Part shown: piece by piece, positions 33,097 through 41,655 of the stretch
How positions within the stretch are numbered: position 1 is the stretch's first letter
How the letters are laid out: each line of letters opens with the position of its first letter
Assembly: GCF_013752535.1 (NCBI RefSeq)
Contig: NZ_CP058348.1
Location: forward strand, 2,356,001-2,420,000
Reading direction: 5' to 3'
DNA: 64,000 bases
Source of the DNA: Bdellovibrio sp. KM01
Lineage (GTDB): Bacteria; Bdellovibrionota; Bdellovibrionia; Bdellovibrionales; Bdellovibrionaceae
Position numbers and translations under genes: made by a program
The notes under the pieces: model-generated
What the model saw: the letters and a program-made list of their open reading frames with translations, nothing else
Databases searched by the model: none
What the model was told of the DNA's origin: nothing

Positions 33097-33528
33097 CTAT
33101 TGAACTGATTTTGGATCCGCAGGAGGAGCCACTGGCGCACCTGTTTCAGGCTTCACCATTTGTGGTTTTTCTTTATCAAGCTTAACCAGTTTTTTCTTTA
33201 CGATTTTCAAAGCCACTTCGTGAGATTCACAAACTGTCTTGGCATCATCACAAACATAGAAACTGATTGTGAAAGGTTTATCGCCTGCTTTCGTCGCATC
33301 GAATTGAATCAACTTTTCAGTTTTTTTAACTGGATCAATGGAACCCATTTCTCCATCGATATAAAGACCTGATGGAGATGGAACAGAGAAATGAAACCCT
33401 TTATCCAAAGTCGTGTTGATTTTTTTGCCCGACAACTTGATATGATCTTTCCCGTCGGACAAACGAGCGGCGAAAGAAAGTGAAGGAACAAGAACGGCTG
33501 CGATAATAAGTGCTTTTGAAATTCTCAT
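33097..33528 (-). CDS. secreted DsbD N-domain-like protein
   Basis: 143 residues with signal peptide (MRISKALIIAAVLVPSLSFA). The mature part ARLSDGKDHIKLSG, then FDATKAGDKPFTISFYVCDDAKTVC, resembles the N-terminal domain of DsbD: the two cysteines spaced by 6 residues fit its redox pair. It closely matches the first ~115 residues of the thioredoxin protein at 37564-39252, so they are paralogues. It sits in an operon between a sugar transporter and a MOSC protein. The tail is Pro/Lys-rich. The start has AGG three bases upstream. Confidence 0.75.
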   Translation of the reverse strand: MRISKALIIAAVLVPSLSFAARLSDGKDHIKLSGKKINTTLDKGFHFSVPSPSGLYIDGEMGSIDPVKKTEKLIQFDATKAGDKPFTISFYVCDDAKTVCESHEVALKIVKKKLVKLDKEKPQMVKPETGAPVAPPADPKSVQ

Positions 33529-33556
33529 AAACCTATTAGACGGCCCCGAGACCATC

Positions 33557-34825
33557 TCAGTCAACCCTAGTGACACGACGCCCCTCCTTGAATCCATAGA
33601 AAGAAATGAAAACGTAACAGATCATTGGTAACAGGAATGCGTGCTGCAGCCCCATTCGATCCGCAATCACCCCTTGGACGAGTGGGATCACCGCACCGCC
33701 GACGATGGCCATGATCAACAGACTGGAAGCTTTTTCAGTAGCAAATCCCAAACCGCGAATCCCCAGACTGAAAATCGTCGGAAACATGATGGAGTTAAAC
33801 AAGCCAACGGCAAGTAAAGTCCACGCCGCTGCGGGACCGGTTGCCATGACTGCACAGCCAACCAAAACAGTTGCAACACTTGCAGCTATTCCCAGCATCT
33901 TTGCAGCATTTAATTTCCTCATCAAAAATGAACCCACGAATCTTCCGACCAGGGCACCGCCCCAGTACAGAGGCACATAGCCCGCCGCCACACTTTCATT
34001 GACATTTAAAATATCTGCTTGAGACATGAAGTTGATCAAAAAACTTCCGATGGAAACTTCCGCCCCCACATACAGAAACAATGCGATCACGCCTAAAACC
34101 AGATTCGAATGTTTAAAGGCATCAGAAAACGTGGCCGTCCCCTTCACTTCCCCCTGTTTTTCTTCTTTCAAGTTTGGCAGGCGCAACAAATACATTCCGA
34201 TTGATAGCAACAAAAGAATAACTGTCAACACGGCATAGGGACCTTGAACGGATTGCGCTTGCTGAGTTTTATAAGCGACCTGCTCTGTCATGGAAAGGGC
34301 CGCCAGTTGATCAGCACTCATCACCACACCGGATAAAATAAATAAACCACCGATTTTTGGCGCCACCGTTGTGCCTAAGGAATTCAGCGCCTGCGCCAAA
34401 TTCAAACGACTGGACGAGGTTTCCTCTGACCCCAATAAGACCACATACGGATTTGCAGCAACCTGCAGGAGCGTAATTCCTGATGCCAAAACAAAGAGCG
34501 CAAATAAAAACAGCGGATAGGATTCCACTCGGGCTGCGGGTAAAAATAAAAGCGTTCCGATCGCAGCAACAAAAAGTCCTGCGCTGATACTGTTCTTATA
34601 ACCTATTTTTGCCACCACACTGCCCGCTGGCAGAGACATAATGAAATACGCGCCAAAGAAGGTGAATTGAATGAGGGCACTTTCTGTATAGGTTAAAGAG
34701 AACACTGACTTCAAGTGAGGAATCAGAATATCATTCAGGCAGGTTAGAAAACCCCACATAAAAAAGATGGTGGAAACAATCACTAACGCTCGGGTGCGCT
34801 TCGTTTCCTCAGGTGCTTGGTTCAT
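33557..34825 (-). CDS. FucP/GlcP-like sugar:proton symporter (MFS)
   Basis: 422 residues, twelve predicted membrane helices. The FHS family signature is visible: FFMWGFLTCLNDILIPHLK near the start, FGAYFIMSLPAGSVV and NPYVVLLGSEETSSSRLNLAQALNSLGT. These match fucose/glucose-galactose permeases. GGAGGAATC lies directly before the ATG. First gene of a three-gene operon with the DsbD-N-like and MOSC genes. Confidence 0.92.
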   Translation of the reverse strand: MNQAPEETKRTRALVIVSTIFFMWGFLTCLNDILIPHLKSVFSLTYTESALIQFTFFGAYFIMSLPAGSVVAKIGYKNSISAGLFVAAIGTLLFLPAARVESYPLFLFALFVLASGITLLQVAANPYVVLLGSEETSSSRLNLAQALNSLGTTVAPKIGGLFILSGVVMSADQLAALSMTEQVAYKTQQAQSVQGPYAVLTVILLLLSIGMYLLRLPNLKEEKQGEVKGTATFSDAFKHSNLVLGVIALFLYVGAEVSIGSFLINFMSQADILNVNESVAAGYVPLYWGGALVGRFVGSFLMRKLNAAKMLGIAASVATVLVGCAVMATGPAAAWTLLAVGLFNSIMFPTIFSLGIRGLGFATEKASSLLIMAIVGGAVIPLVQGVIADRMGLQHAFLLPMICYVFISFYGFKEGRRVTRVD

Positions 34826-35031
34826 GATTCCTCCAAATTAGTTAACCTCTAATAAATACTGCCGAATTTACAAACCAGCAGCAAACGATATCACAGTGCA
34901 TGCAAGTTCATTCCAACACAGGACCTTTGCCCCGCACAGACTTCGGTTCCGTTTTTTTTTCGGTTGCAGCCTCAAAGGCGTTTTTACATTAGCATAGACT
35001 TTTAGACCCCTTCACTCTTGGGAGCCTGCGA

Positions 35032-35955
35032 GTGCGTATTCTGTCTGTTCTTCTTTTCCTTTTGATTTCCAGCACGAGCGCATGGGCTCGCCCGGTCAAT
35101 TTGAAAGCGGAAGACTCTGAATGGGTAGAAACTAAACTGAAGCGCCTGGGGTTTTCAAACTCATTTTCCGAAGAATCTGCAAAGTACTACGAACCCAAAG
35201 GTTTTAAATCGGTTGTGAAGTTGAATCTTTTGGGCTTCTTGACCCCTTCAGGTGCCCATCTAACTGAGCTTGATCCAAAGGCCGTACAAAAATCCGCGAC
35301 ATTTATCAAAGCCAATTCCGATGCTTTTCAAGCGGCGCAAAAACAGTTCGGCGTCCCCGCAGAAGTGGTGTCGTCCCTATTGTACATTGAAACTCGTCAC
35401 GGAGCAGATATGGGGATTTTCCATATCGTGAGTGTCTATGTGCACCTGATGCAAGTGAACAGCCCGGAAAATTTGAAAGAGCTGACTCGTTTGGCGATTT
35501 TAAAGAACAAAGAAATCAAGAAGTACTCTACGACCAAAGAAGTTCGCGAAATCATGAAAAGGCGCGTGGAGAGCAAAGCAAAATGGGCTGAAGAGCAGTT
35601 GATAGCCCTGGCCGAGATCCGTAAAAAGAAACATCTGAATCTGAAGAAACTGCGGGGCTCTTATGCGGGAGCTTTTGGTTTACCACAGTTTATTCCTTCC
35701 AGTTATCGTGACTTTGCCGAGGCCTTGGTTCCAGAGAGCACTCCGGATATCACAAAGCCTGCGGATGCCATTATGAGTGTAGCCAACTACTTACAAAAAA
35801 GTGGTTGGAAGCAGAAAAACTTAGAAGCCCAAGTCACCGCACTGATGAAGTATAATAACAGCCGCGACTATGCGAATGGGATCTTAAACATCTCGCAACG
35901 AGTTCCTCCACTTCCGCGTCTAGATACCACAGCCACAATTCAACAGACCCAATAA
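35032..35955 (+). CDS. MltB-like lytic murein transglycosylase
   Basis: Cleaves peptidoglycan glycan strands, leaving 1,6-anhydroMurNAc ends. 307 residues with signal peptide (about 1-19, ending AWA). Catalytic Glu120 sits in LYIETRHGADMG, as in MltB (ETRYG), and the substrate-binding motif GSYAGAFGLPQFIPSSY and SVANYLQKSGW are present. No lipobox Cys follows the signal, so the protein is likely soluble in the periplasm. The start is a GTG with GGGAG 8 bases upstream. Enzymes like this could act on own or prey wall. A terminator follows. Confidence 0.88.
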   Translation: MRILSVLLFLLISSTSAWARPVNLKAEDSEWVETKLKRLGFSNSFSEESAKYYEPKGFKSVVKLNLLGFLTPSGAHLTELDPKAVQKSATFIKANSDAFQAAQKQFGVPAEVVSSLLYIETRHGADMGIFHIVSVYVHLMQVNSPENLKELTRLAILKNKEIKKYSTTKEVREIMKRRVESKAKWAEEQLIALAEIRKKKHLNLKKLRGSYAGAFGLPQFIPSSYRDFAEALVPESTPDITKPADAIMSVANYLQKSGWKQKNLEAQVTALMKYNNSRDYANGILNISQRVPPLPRLDTTATIQQTQ

Positions 35956-35956
35956 A

Positions 35957-35984
35957 AAAAAGGAGCCCTCGAGCTCCTTTTTTT
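35957..35984. terminator. bidirectional terminator
   Basis: AAAGGAGC / GCTCCTTT with a CCTCGA loop, A-run and T-run on either side; shared by the convergent transglycosylase and transporter genes. Confidence 0.88.
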
Positions 35985-36015
35985 TATTAGCTTTGGAGAA
36001 AGTAAGTCCGTACCT

Positions 36016-37386
36016 TTATCTGTGCCACTTAATATTGGTTGGCTCTTTCACCATGATCATCCCGACAAAGAAGGTCAATACCGCCACCGCAATAGGGTAG
36101 ATCAACCCCGCAACATGGTTGCCAGTTGCCGCCACCATCGCCGTCCCAATAAAGGGAACAAGACCACCGAAGACCCCATTTCCAATATGATATGGGAGTG
36201 ACATCGACGTGTAGCGGATATTGGTGGGGAACATCTCGACCAAAAAAGCCGCAATGGGTCCGTACACCATCGTCACAAAGATCACCTGCACCCACACCAA
36301 GAAAACCAACATCGGAATATCAGGATTCGCAGGACTTACCAGGGGCTCCAAGGAGTTCCAGCCAGATCGATACTCCATAGCCTTGTAAATGGGAACATAG
36401 CTGGCCGCTGCAATTGCACATCCAGTCATGATGATTTTCTTGCGCCCGATCCTGTCAGACAACCAGCCAAAGAAAATAAAGAACGGAGTTCCCAAAAGCA
36501 ACGCCATGGCGATAACTTTATTCGCTACTACAAAGTCGACCTTTAGAACTGTTTGCAGGAAATAAAGAGCATAAAACTGTCCCGTGTACCAGACCACTCC
36601 CTGCCCTGCGGTCGCACCAAACAAAGCAAGAATCACCAGTCGGCGGTTTTCTGGCTTCATGAAGCTGTCTCTTAAAGGACTGGTGGATGTTTTACCCTCT
36701 GCCTTCATTTGCAAAAAGACCGGAGACTCTTCCATTTTTCTACGGATCAAATAAGATGCAAAAACCAAAATCACAGAAAGTAAAAACGGAATACGCCAGC
36801 CCCAGGATTTGAATTCATCCTCGCCTAATCCCATACGTGTCGTTAAAATCACGCCCAAAGAAACAAAGAGTCCCAAAGTCGCCGTCGTCTGAATATAGCT
36901 AGTGTAATATCCACGTTTTCCATCGGGACTGTGCTCGGCCACATAAATTGCGGCGCCACCGTACTCGCCTCCCAGAGCAAGACCTTGAAGCAGACGAAGA
37001 ATCAATAAAAGTAATGGAGCAAAGACGCCAATCGTTTCATAACCAGGCAACAAACCAATGGCTGTGGTCGCAAGCCCCATGAGCAGCAATGTCACCATGA
37101 AAGCATATTTACGACCGACCACATCCCCGATACGACCGAACACCAAAGCTCCGAAAGGACGAACAATGAAGCCCGTCGCGAATGTCGCCAGAGTGCCTAA
37201 AAGAGCGGCTGTTTCATGTCCCTTTGGGAAAAAGTGTGCAGAGATAATTGTCGCAAGACTTCCGAAAATATAAAAGTCATACCATTCGATCAGTGTTCCC
37301 GCGCTGGATGCTGCAATCACTTTCCAAATCTTGCTTTTTTCAGAAGACGGTGCCGATGCGTTCGCAGACATAGTGCCCGTGGCCAT
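36016..37386 (-). CDS. MHS-family major facilitator transporter
   Basis: 456 residues with twelve membrane helices. The MHS (metabolite:H+ symporter, KgtP/ProP-like) signatures are clear: GTLIEWYDFYIFG near the N-terminus, TGFIVRPFGALVFGRIGDVVGRK, and LLQGLALGGEYGGAA. Substrates of the family are small dicarboxylates, betaines or shikimate; which one is not visible. GGAGG lies 7 bases before the ATG, but that GGAGG can be paired in two alternative hairpins (see 37391-37421). Confidence 0.92.
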   Translation of the reverse strand: MATGTMSANASAPSSEKSKIWKVIAASSAGTLIEWYDFYIFGSLATIISAHFFPKGHETAALLGTLATFATGFIVRPFGALVFGRIGDVVGRKYAFMVTLLLMGLATTAIGLLPGYETIGVFAPLLLLILRLLQGLALGGEYGGAAIYVAEHSPDGKRGYYTSYIQTTATLGLFVSLGVILTTRMGLGEDEFKSWGWRIPFLLSVILVFASYLIRRKMEESPVFLQMKAEGKTSTSPLRDSFMKPENRRLVILALFGATAGQGVVWYTGQFYALYFLQTVLKVDFVVANKVIAMALLLGTPFFIFFGWLSDRIGRKKIIMTGCAIAAASYVPIYKAMEYRSGWNSLEPLVSPANPDIPMLVFLVWVQVIFVTMVYGPIAAFLVEMFPTNIRYTSMSLPYHIGNGVFGGLVPFIGTAMVAATGNHVAGLIYPIAVAVLTFFVGMIMVKEPTNIKWHR

Positions 37387-37390
37387 AGAA

Positions 37391-37421
37391 TTTCCTCCGT
37401 AAGGAGGAAACTTTTACGGAG
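37391..37421 (-). promoter_or_regulatory. two mutually exclusive hairpins over the ribosome binding site of the MHS transporter
   Basis: On the minus strand, TTTCCTCC pairs with GGAGGAAA around a TTAC loop (37391-37410); alternatively CTCCGTAA pairs with TTACGGAG over an 11-base loop (37395-37421). Both are perfect 8-bp stems, both use the GGAG of the ribosome binding site, and they cannot form together. This suggests translational control (temperature, ligand or RNA), though no known riboswitch fits. Confidence 0.5.
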
Positions 37422-37490
37422 ACTTCACAAACGTTCAAACAAATAACAATATATTTCCAAGGTTTAATCAGAAATGAAAAAAGGAAGTCA

Positions 37491-37513
37491 TCCGGACTCC
37501 CTTCGTTCATTCC
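37491..37513 (-). terminator. terminator of the thioredoxin-domain gene
   Basis: On the minus strand: AAGGGAGTC, CGGAT loop, GACTTCCTT, then TTTTCATTTC. One mismatch in the stem. It lies about 50 bases after the stop at 37564. Confidence 0.6.
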
Positions 37514-37563
37514 TATTCGCGGGCAAAGGGGTCACTTTGTCCGGGCATTTTTGGTGGAAAACC

Positions 37564-39252
37564 TTACAGTGATTTTTTCAGATCCTGCAAGCCTGTCACA
37601 ACGGATTTATTGCTTTCAAGTTTCGCCTCTGGCATGGCAAGAGCTTTATTAATGACGTCCATTGCTTTCTCTTTTTGCTTAAGCTCTTTAAGAACATCCG
37701 CCAAAATTCTTTGATAGTACAAGGCCGAGTCCGACTTCATCACCGCTACTTTTTCTGCATAAGGCAGCGCTTGAGTAAATTGTTTCTCGCGCATGTGGAA
37801 ACCCACCAATTTCATCAGGTAAACATCAGAGTCAGGATTGGCTTTCAATAGTTTCTCTAGCCATTCTTGAGCATCTTTTTTCATATTCGCTGCCTTAATA
37901 TAGGGAAGAGCCACCAATACTTGACCGGGACGCTCCACGGATAAATCAAACGTAGCGACTTCTTTAGCCAAAACTGCTGCTGACTCTTCTGATTTTTTCG
38001 TCTCGTTCATTAGTTTATAAGTCTCGACCTGTTGCGATAGCAATTCTGCCTTTTCGAATCCCGTCATGTCGCCGAATTTATTGACGGCAAAGGTTTCTGC
38101 GCGAGCTTTTTCATTGCCCAAAAGGTTTTGAATCTCGGCAATATTTTCGGCCCCGATCTTTTTCACCTCAGCGGAGACTTCTTTACTTTCCCCCTTCATC
38201 AACTTCATCAAATCCGGGCGCCACTCAATCGCATCTATAGAGTGAGGGAAAATAGCGATCCATTTTTCAAAAGTCTTTTTGTAATCAGCCGCATTCTTTT
38301 TATCTTTATCAAAAGCACTCTCAGCGACTCTGATTTCACTGTTGGCCAGAAGCAGGCTTTGCTCACCTGTTGGCACAAGCCACTTAACCACGTCTTCAAA
38401 TTTAAGAGCGGCGTAGGATTGATCAGCCAAAACTTTACGAGCATCCAGATCTCCCGCATCTGCTTTTTTGCGAAGTTCAGTTAGAGTTGCTTTGTTGGAT
38501 GCCTGAAAGATTGCGATCTCTTTTGCAAGTACCGGAGCTGGTTTAAAATCCAAGATGCGAGTGAGTTCTTCACCTTTAGCATTCATCACGATCATTGTGG
38601 GAATGCCCTTAATGCCGTACTTTTTACTGATATCTTTCAAAGCGGGTTTATCGACATTCAAACTCAGTTTAATGAATTTTTCCGTCGCTTGAATAAACTC
38701 AGGTTCGCCAAAAGCCTCACTTTCCAGACGAATGCACGATGGACACCAAGGCGCATTAAAATCTACCAACAAAAGCTTCTTTTCTTTCGCTGCGAGCTTT
38801 AATGCCGCGTGAAAGCTGTCTTCGTAAAAACCGTGTTTGTTCTTTTTTAAAGGGGCTTCGACTACTTTAGCATCGCTTGCTGCTTTTGCTGCCACAGTCG
38901 CAGTCGCACCGGAAGGAGCCACCAATTTTCCATTGGTGATCTGAAACTTCTCTTCATGAGCTTCACACACAGTGTTTTTGTCATCACAAACATAGTAATT
39001 CACGGTGAAAGTTTTTTTCTGAGCTTTTGTGGCATCAAAAACAAACTCTTTCGCATCTTTCTTAACAGCATCAATGGACTCCTCGCCCATCACCAAAGCT
39101 GCAGGCGCATCTTTATTAAAGTGAAACCCATCATCAACAGAAGCCACAATCTGCGAACCCTTCAATTTCAAATGGGCCTTCCCATCAGATAGACGAGCAA
39201 ACGAGAAAGAACAAACCACCAACAAAGATAAAGCTAAAACGATTGTTTTCAT
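37564..39252 (-). CDS. secreted DsbD-N/thioredoxin fusion with helical-repeat C-terminus
   Basis: 562 residues. Signal peptide 1-19; a DsbD N-terminal-like domain (20-110) with Cys89 and Cys96 (YVCDDKNTVC); a thioredoxin domain (about 140-255) with the active site WCPSC (Cys170, Cys173); then ~300 residues of helices like TPR or HEAT repeats. So it links a DsbD-type reductase input domain with a thioredoxin output domain in one periplasmic protein and adds a protein-binding arm. The membrane part of DsbD is absent, so another protein must supply electrons. Its first domain is a paralogue of 33097-33528. Terminator at 37491-37513. Confidence 0.82.
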   Translation of the reverse strand: MKTIVLALSLLVVCSFSFARLSDGKAHLKLKGSQIVASVDDGFHFNKDAPAALVMGEESIDAVKKDAKEFVFDATKAQKKTFTVNYYVCDDKNTVCEAHEEKFQITNGKLVAPSGATATVAAKAASDAKVVEAPLKKNKHGFYEDSFHAALKLAAKEKKLLLVDFNAPWCPSCIRLESEAFGEPEFIQATEKFIKLSLNVDKPALKDISKKYGIKGIPTMIVMNAKGEELTRILDFKPAPVLAKEIAIFQASNKATLTELRKKADAGDLDARKVLADQSYAALKFEDVVKWLVPTGEQSLLLANSEIRVAESAFDKDKKNAADYKKTFEKWIAIFPHSIDAIEWRPDLMKLMKGESKEVSAEVKKIGAENIAEIQNLLGNEKARAETFAVNKFGDMTGFEKAELLSQQVETYKLMNETKKSEESAAVLAKEVATFDLSVERPGQVLVALPYIKAANMKKDAQEWLEKLLKANPDSDVYLMKLVGFHMREKQFTQALPYAEKVAVMKSDSALYYQRILADVLKELKQKEKAMDVINKALAMPEAKLESNKSVVTGLQDLKKSL

Positions 39253-39420
39253 GGGAATATTAGAGTCCCGCCAAAGCCCCTTGTCCAGAAAAACCGCCGC
39301 CTAAACAAGTCACCGCCACTATGGCGGTAGTTTACTAAACCGCTATCATAGAAGTAATTTCCGCAGCGGTTCCGCAATGAGCTATTTGAACATTCTAAAA
39401 ACACTCCACCAAAAAACAAA
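39253..39420. other. non-coding gap with palindromes
   Basis: No gene between the start of the thioredoxin protein gene and the terminator after the deoxyhypusine-synthase-like gene. It holds an ACCGCC-ACTAT-GGCGGT palindrome at 39312-39328 and the 20-base repeat copy at 39358-39377, and probably the promoter of the thioredoxin gene. Confidence 0.5.
39358..39377. repeat. copy 2 of a 20-base palindromic repeat
   Basis: TTTCCGCAGCGGTTCCGCAA differs from the copy at 8281-8300 at one base. It lies in a non-coding gap near a gene's 3' end, as the first copy does. Confidence 0.6.
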
Positions 39421-39443
39421 ACCCCAGCCTTGTGAGCTGGGGT
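39421..39443 (-). terminator. terminator of the deoxyhypusine-synthase-like gene
   Basis: ACCCCAGC / GCTGGGGT stem with a 7-base loop; on the minus strand followed by TTTGTTTTTTGG. About 30 bases after the stop. Confidence 0.88.
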
Positions 39444-39471
39444 CTTGATTCATTCAGATTTTAAATCTTAA

Positions 39472-40443
39472 TTACTGACCTAGAACATATGCGAAGATCA
39501 GTGGTGCAACGATAGTTGCATCTGATTCAACGATGTATGACGGTGTCGTTGGTGCCAATTTACCCCAAGTGATTTTCTCATTTGGAATCGCGCCAGAGTA
39601 TGAACCGTAAGAAGTAGTCGAGTCAGAGATTTGCGCGAAGTAGCTCCACAATGGAATGTCTTCGTGACCCAAGTCTTGTTCAAGCATTGGAACGACGCAA
39701 ATTGGGAAGTCACCGGCGATACCACCACCGATTTGGAAGAAGCCCACTGGAGCTTTTTTAGAAGCACCCATGTACCACTCTGCCCAAGTTTTCATGTATT
39801 CGATACCACCTTTAACAGTCGTCGATTTTTTGATGTCACCTTTGATGATGTGACCAGTGAAGATGTTACCCAAAGTAGAGTCTTCCCAACCTGGAACAAC
39901 CATCGGAAGGTTCTTTTCAGCAGCAGCCAACAACCAAGAATTTTTTGGATCGATTTGGTAGTACTGTTCCAACTTTCCAGAAAGAAGGATTTTGTACATG
40001 AATTCGTGTGGGAAGTAGGACTCGCCTTTTTTATCAGCGTCTTGCCAGTATTCCAGTACAACATTTTCAATACGACGGATGGCTTCTTCTTCCGGGATGC
40101 AAGTGTCAGTTACGCGGTTCAAGTGACGTTCCAAAAGTTTTTGTTCGTCAGCTGGAGTTAGATCGCGGTAGTTCGGAATACGCTCGTAGTGATTGTGAGC
40201 TACCAAGTTGAATACGTCTTCTTCAAGGTTCGCACCTGTGCAAGAGATCGCGTGAACTTTACCTTGGCGGATCATTTCAGCCAAAGAAAGACCCAATTCA
40301 GCTGTAGACATTGCACCTGCAAGTGTCACAAGCATTTGGCCTTTGTTATCGATGTGTTTTTTGTAACCAACAGCAGCATCTTTCAATGCAGCAGCGTTAA
40401 AATGACGGTAGTTGTGTTCGATAAACTTAGAAATCGGTCCCAT
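39472..40443 (-). CDS. deoxyhypusine synthase-like enzyme
   Basis: 323 residues clearly of the deoxyhypusine synthase fold: SCTGANLEEDVFN for NAD binding, FQIGGGIAGDFP, YGSYSGAIPNEKITWGKL with Lys295 at the position of the active-site lysine of eukaryotic DHS, and SDATIVAPLIFAYVLG at the end. Bacteria have no hypusine on EF-P, and bacterial DHS-like proteins instead make homospermidine or related polyamines, so a polyamine role is more likely; this is inference. AGGAG lies before the ATG. It ends a minus-strand cluster with tatD, tcdA, a small membrane peptide and a methyltransferase. Confidence 0.88.
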   Translation of the reverse strand: MGPISKFIEHNYRHFNAAALKDAAVGYKKHIDNKGQMLVTLAGAMSTAELGLSLAEMIRQGKVHAISCTGANLEEDVFNLVAHNHYERIPNYRDLTPADEQKLLERHLNRVTDTCIPEEEAIRRIENVVLEYWQDADKKGESYFPHEFMYKILLSGKLEQYYQIDPKNSWLLAAAEKNLPMVVPGWEDSTLGNIFTGHIIKGDIKKSTTVKGGIEYMKTWAEWYMGASKKAPVGFFQIGGGIAGDFPICVVPMLEQDLGHEDIPLWSYFAQISDSTTSYGSYSGAIPNEKITWGKLAPTTPSYIVESDATIVAPLIFAYVLGQ

Positions 40444-40496
40444 TACATGCTCCTGTTATGCGAAGAGGCGCAAAAGTAGCATGTTTAAGCAAAAAC

Positions 40497-41549
40497 TCAA
40501 GCAGAGAATGGCTTTTGTGCAAGAACCGCTTTACTGAAAAATCCTGTGTCTTTTCGGAGATCTAAAAAGCCCACGTCTTTCAGTAAGTTCTCAACGGGAT
40601 GCAGGCTATAGTTCTTGTAAAAAGGCTCGTGAAAGTCCTTGGGGAATTGCTCCAGGGCCCAATTGAGGTCCTTGGCTTCGTCCTTTTGCACAGAGTCGAC
40701 CAGGCCGTAATAACCCCCAGGTTTTAAAACCCGCATGCCTTCTAAAACAGCAGCATCCCGAACATCTGCTGGGAGCTCGTGGAAAAGAAAGCAGGAATAG
40801 ACGAAATCAAAGTGGCCTTCCTTAAAAGGCAGCTCTTCTGCCGCCCCCTGCACGAAATCAAGACCGCGGAAGTTTATCAGGTTTTTGCGGGCCTGTTTTA
40901 AATAGGGCTCACTTAAATCCAACACCGTGATGTGCGCCTTAGGGAAAGCAAGCTTCATAAACCGTGTGAGTCGCCCAGTGCCCGCTCCCACTTCCAAAAA
41001 TCGCAATCCCGCCCCTTCGTTTAGGAAAACATCTTTGGCGAGGGGGATGATCAGGCGGCGCATGGCATCTGCGGCGCCGGCGAACAAAATTTCCACCTGA
41101 TGTTCGTAAAGTTCCGCGGATTTTTCAGTCAGGTAACCGCCACTTTGATAGTGGAAGTTGCGCTGATAGTACTCGGGCAAATCCGCCAGATATTCGCGCG
41201 CTTCCTGATTGAATTCCTTGGCATCGTGTTCGTGACGGCGACGGGAAATATGGAAACCATCCACTAAAATTTTCGGATAGCGAAGAGCGTGCTTGGCCAG
41301 ATTTTCGGGATACAAAACTTCCAGAGGATAAAGACCTTTATCGATATTATCGCTGTCTTTTTTCAGTAGTTTATAAAGTTCAGTATAGGATATTTTGATA
41401 TTTTTGATTTCAACTGAAGGGCGGTCTTTAACGGACTGCCCGACCAGTCGTTCTAACAAAGGCAATGTGAACTGTTGTGCTGTGAAGTGCACAGAACGGG
41501 CTAACGAGTAGCCCAAGCGTAATTTACTTTTCAACTGTTTTCGCGCCAT
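40497..41549 (-). CDS. SAM-dependent class I methyltransferase
   Basis: 350 residues. The first ~150 are helical and unrecognised. From about 170 a UbiE-like Rossmann fold starts: motif I LEVGAGTGRLTRF, acidic residue in TVLDLSEPYL, motif III AEELPFKEGHFDFVYSC and LKPGGYYGLVDS. Substrate unknown (quinone, lipid or small molecule are all possible). The ATG lies inside the last codons of the 43-residue membrane peptide gene, indicating coupled translation in an operon with tcdA and tatD. Confidence 0.85.
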   Translation of the reverse strand: MARKQLKSKLRLGYSLARSVHFTAQQFTLPLLERLVGQSVKDRPSVEIKNIKISYTELYKLLKKDSDNIDKGLYPLEVLYPENLAKHALRYPKILVDGFHISRRRHEHDAKEFNQEAREYLADLPEYYQRNFHYQSGGYLTEKSAELYEHQVEILFAGAADAMRRLIIPLAKDVFLNEGAGLRFLEVGAGTGRLTRFMKLAFPKAHITVLDLSEPYLKQARKNLINFRGLDFVQGAAEELPFKEGHFDFVYSCFLFHELPADVRDAAVLEGMRVLKPGGYYGLVDSVQKDEAKDLNWALEQFPKDFHEPFYKNYSLHPVENLLKDVGFLDLRKDTGFFSKAVLAQKPFSA

Positions 41550-41655
41550 TGGTCACCTTCTTTTGTTGTGCCCAATGTCTTAATGTTAAACCCACCATTG
41601 CGAAGCCCGCAATAATCACCAAACCAACCATGGTAAACCACATAGCTACGATCAT
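41524..41655 (-). CDS. 43-residue single-span membrane peptide
   Basis: Not previously obvious because of its size. ATG at 41655 overlaps the tcdA TGA as ATGA; AAGGAG lies 7 bases upstream. The peptide begins MIVAMWFTMVGLVIIAG and continues hydrophobic to about residue 25, then has RHW and a lysine-rich tail (QQKKVTNGAK), giving one membrane helix with a positive cytosolic end. Its TAA lies 26 bases inside the methyltransferase frame. The strict coupling on both sides supports it being translated. Function unknown. Confidence 0.65.
   Translation of the reverse strand: MIVAMWFTMVGLVIIAGFAMVGLTLRHWAQQKKVTNGAKTVEK

Noticed and set aside
39631-40161. 176-codon open frame on the plus strand
   Set aside because: Fully antisense to the deoxyhypusine-synthase-like gene with no domain or start signal.
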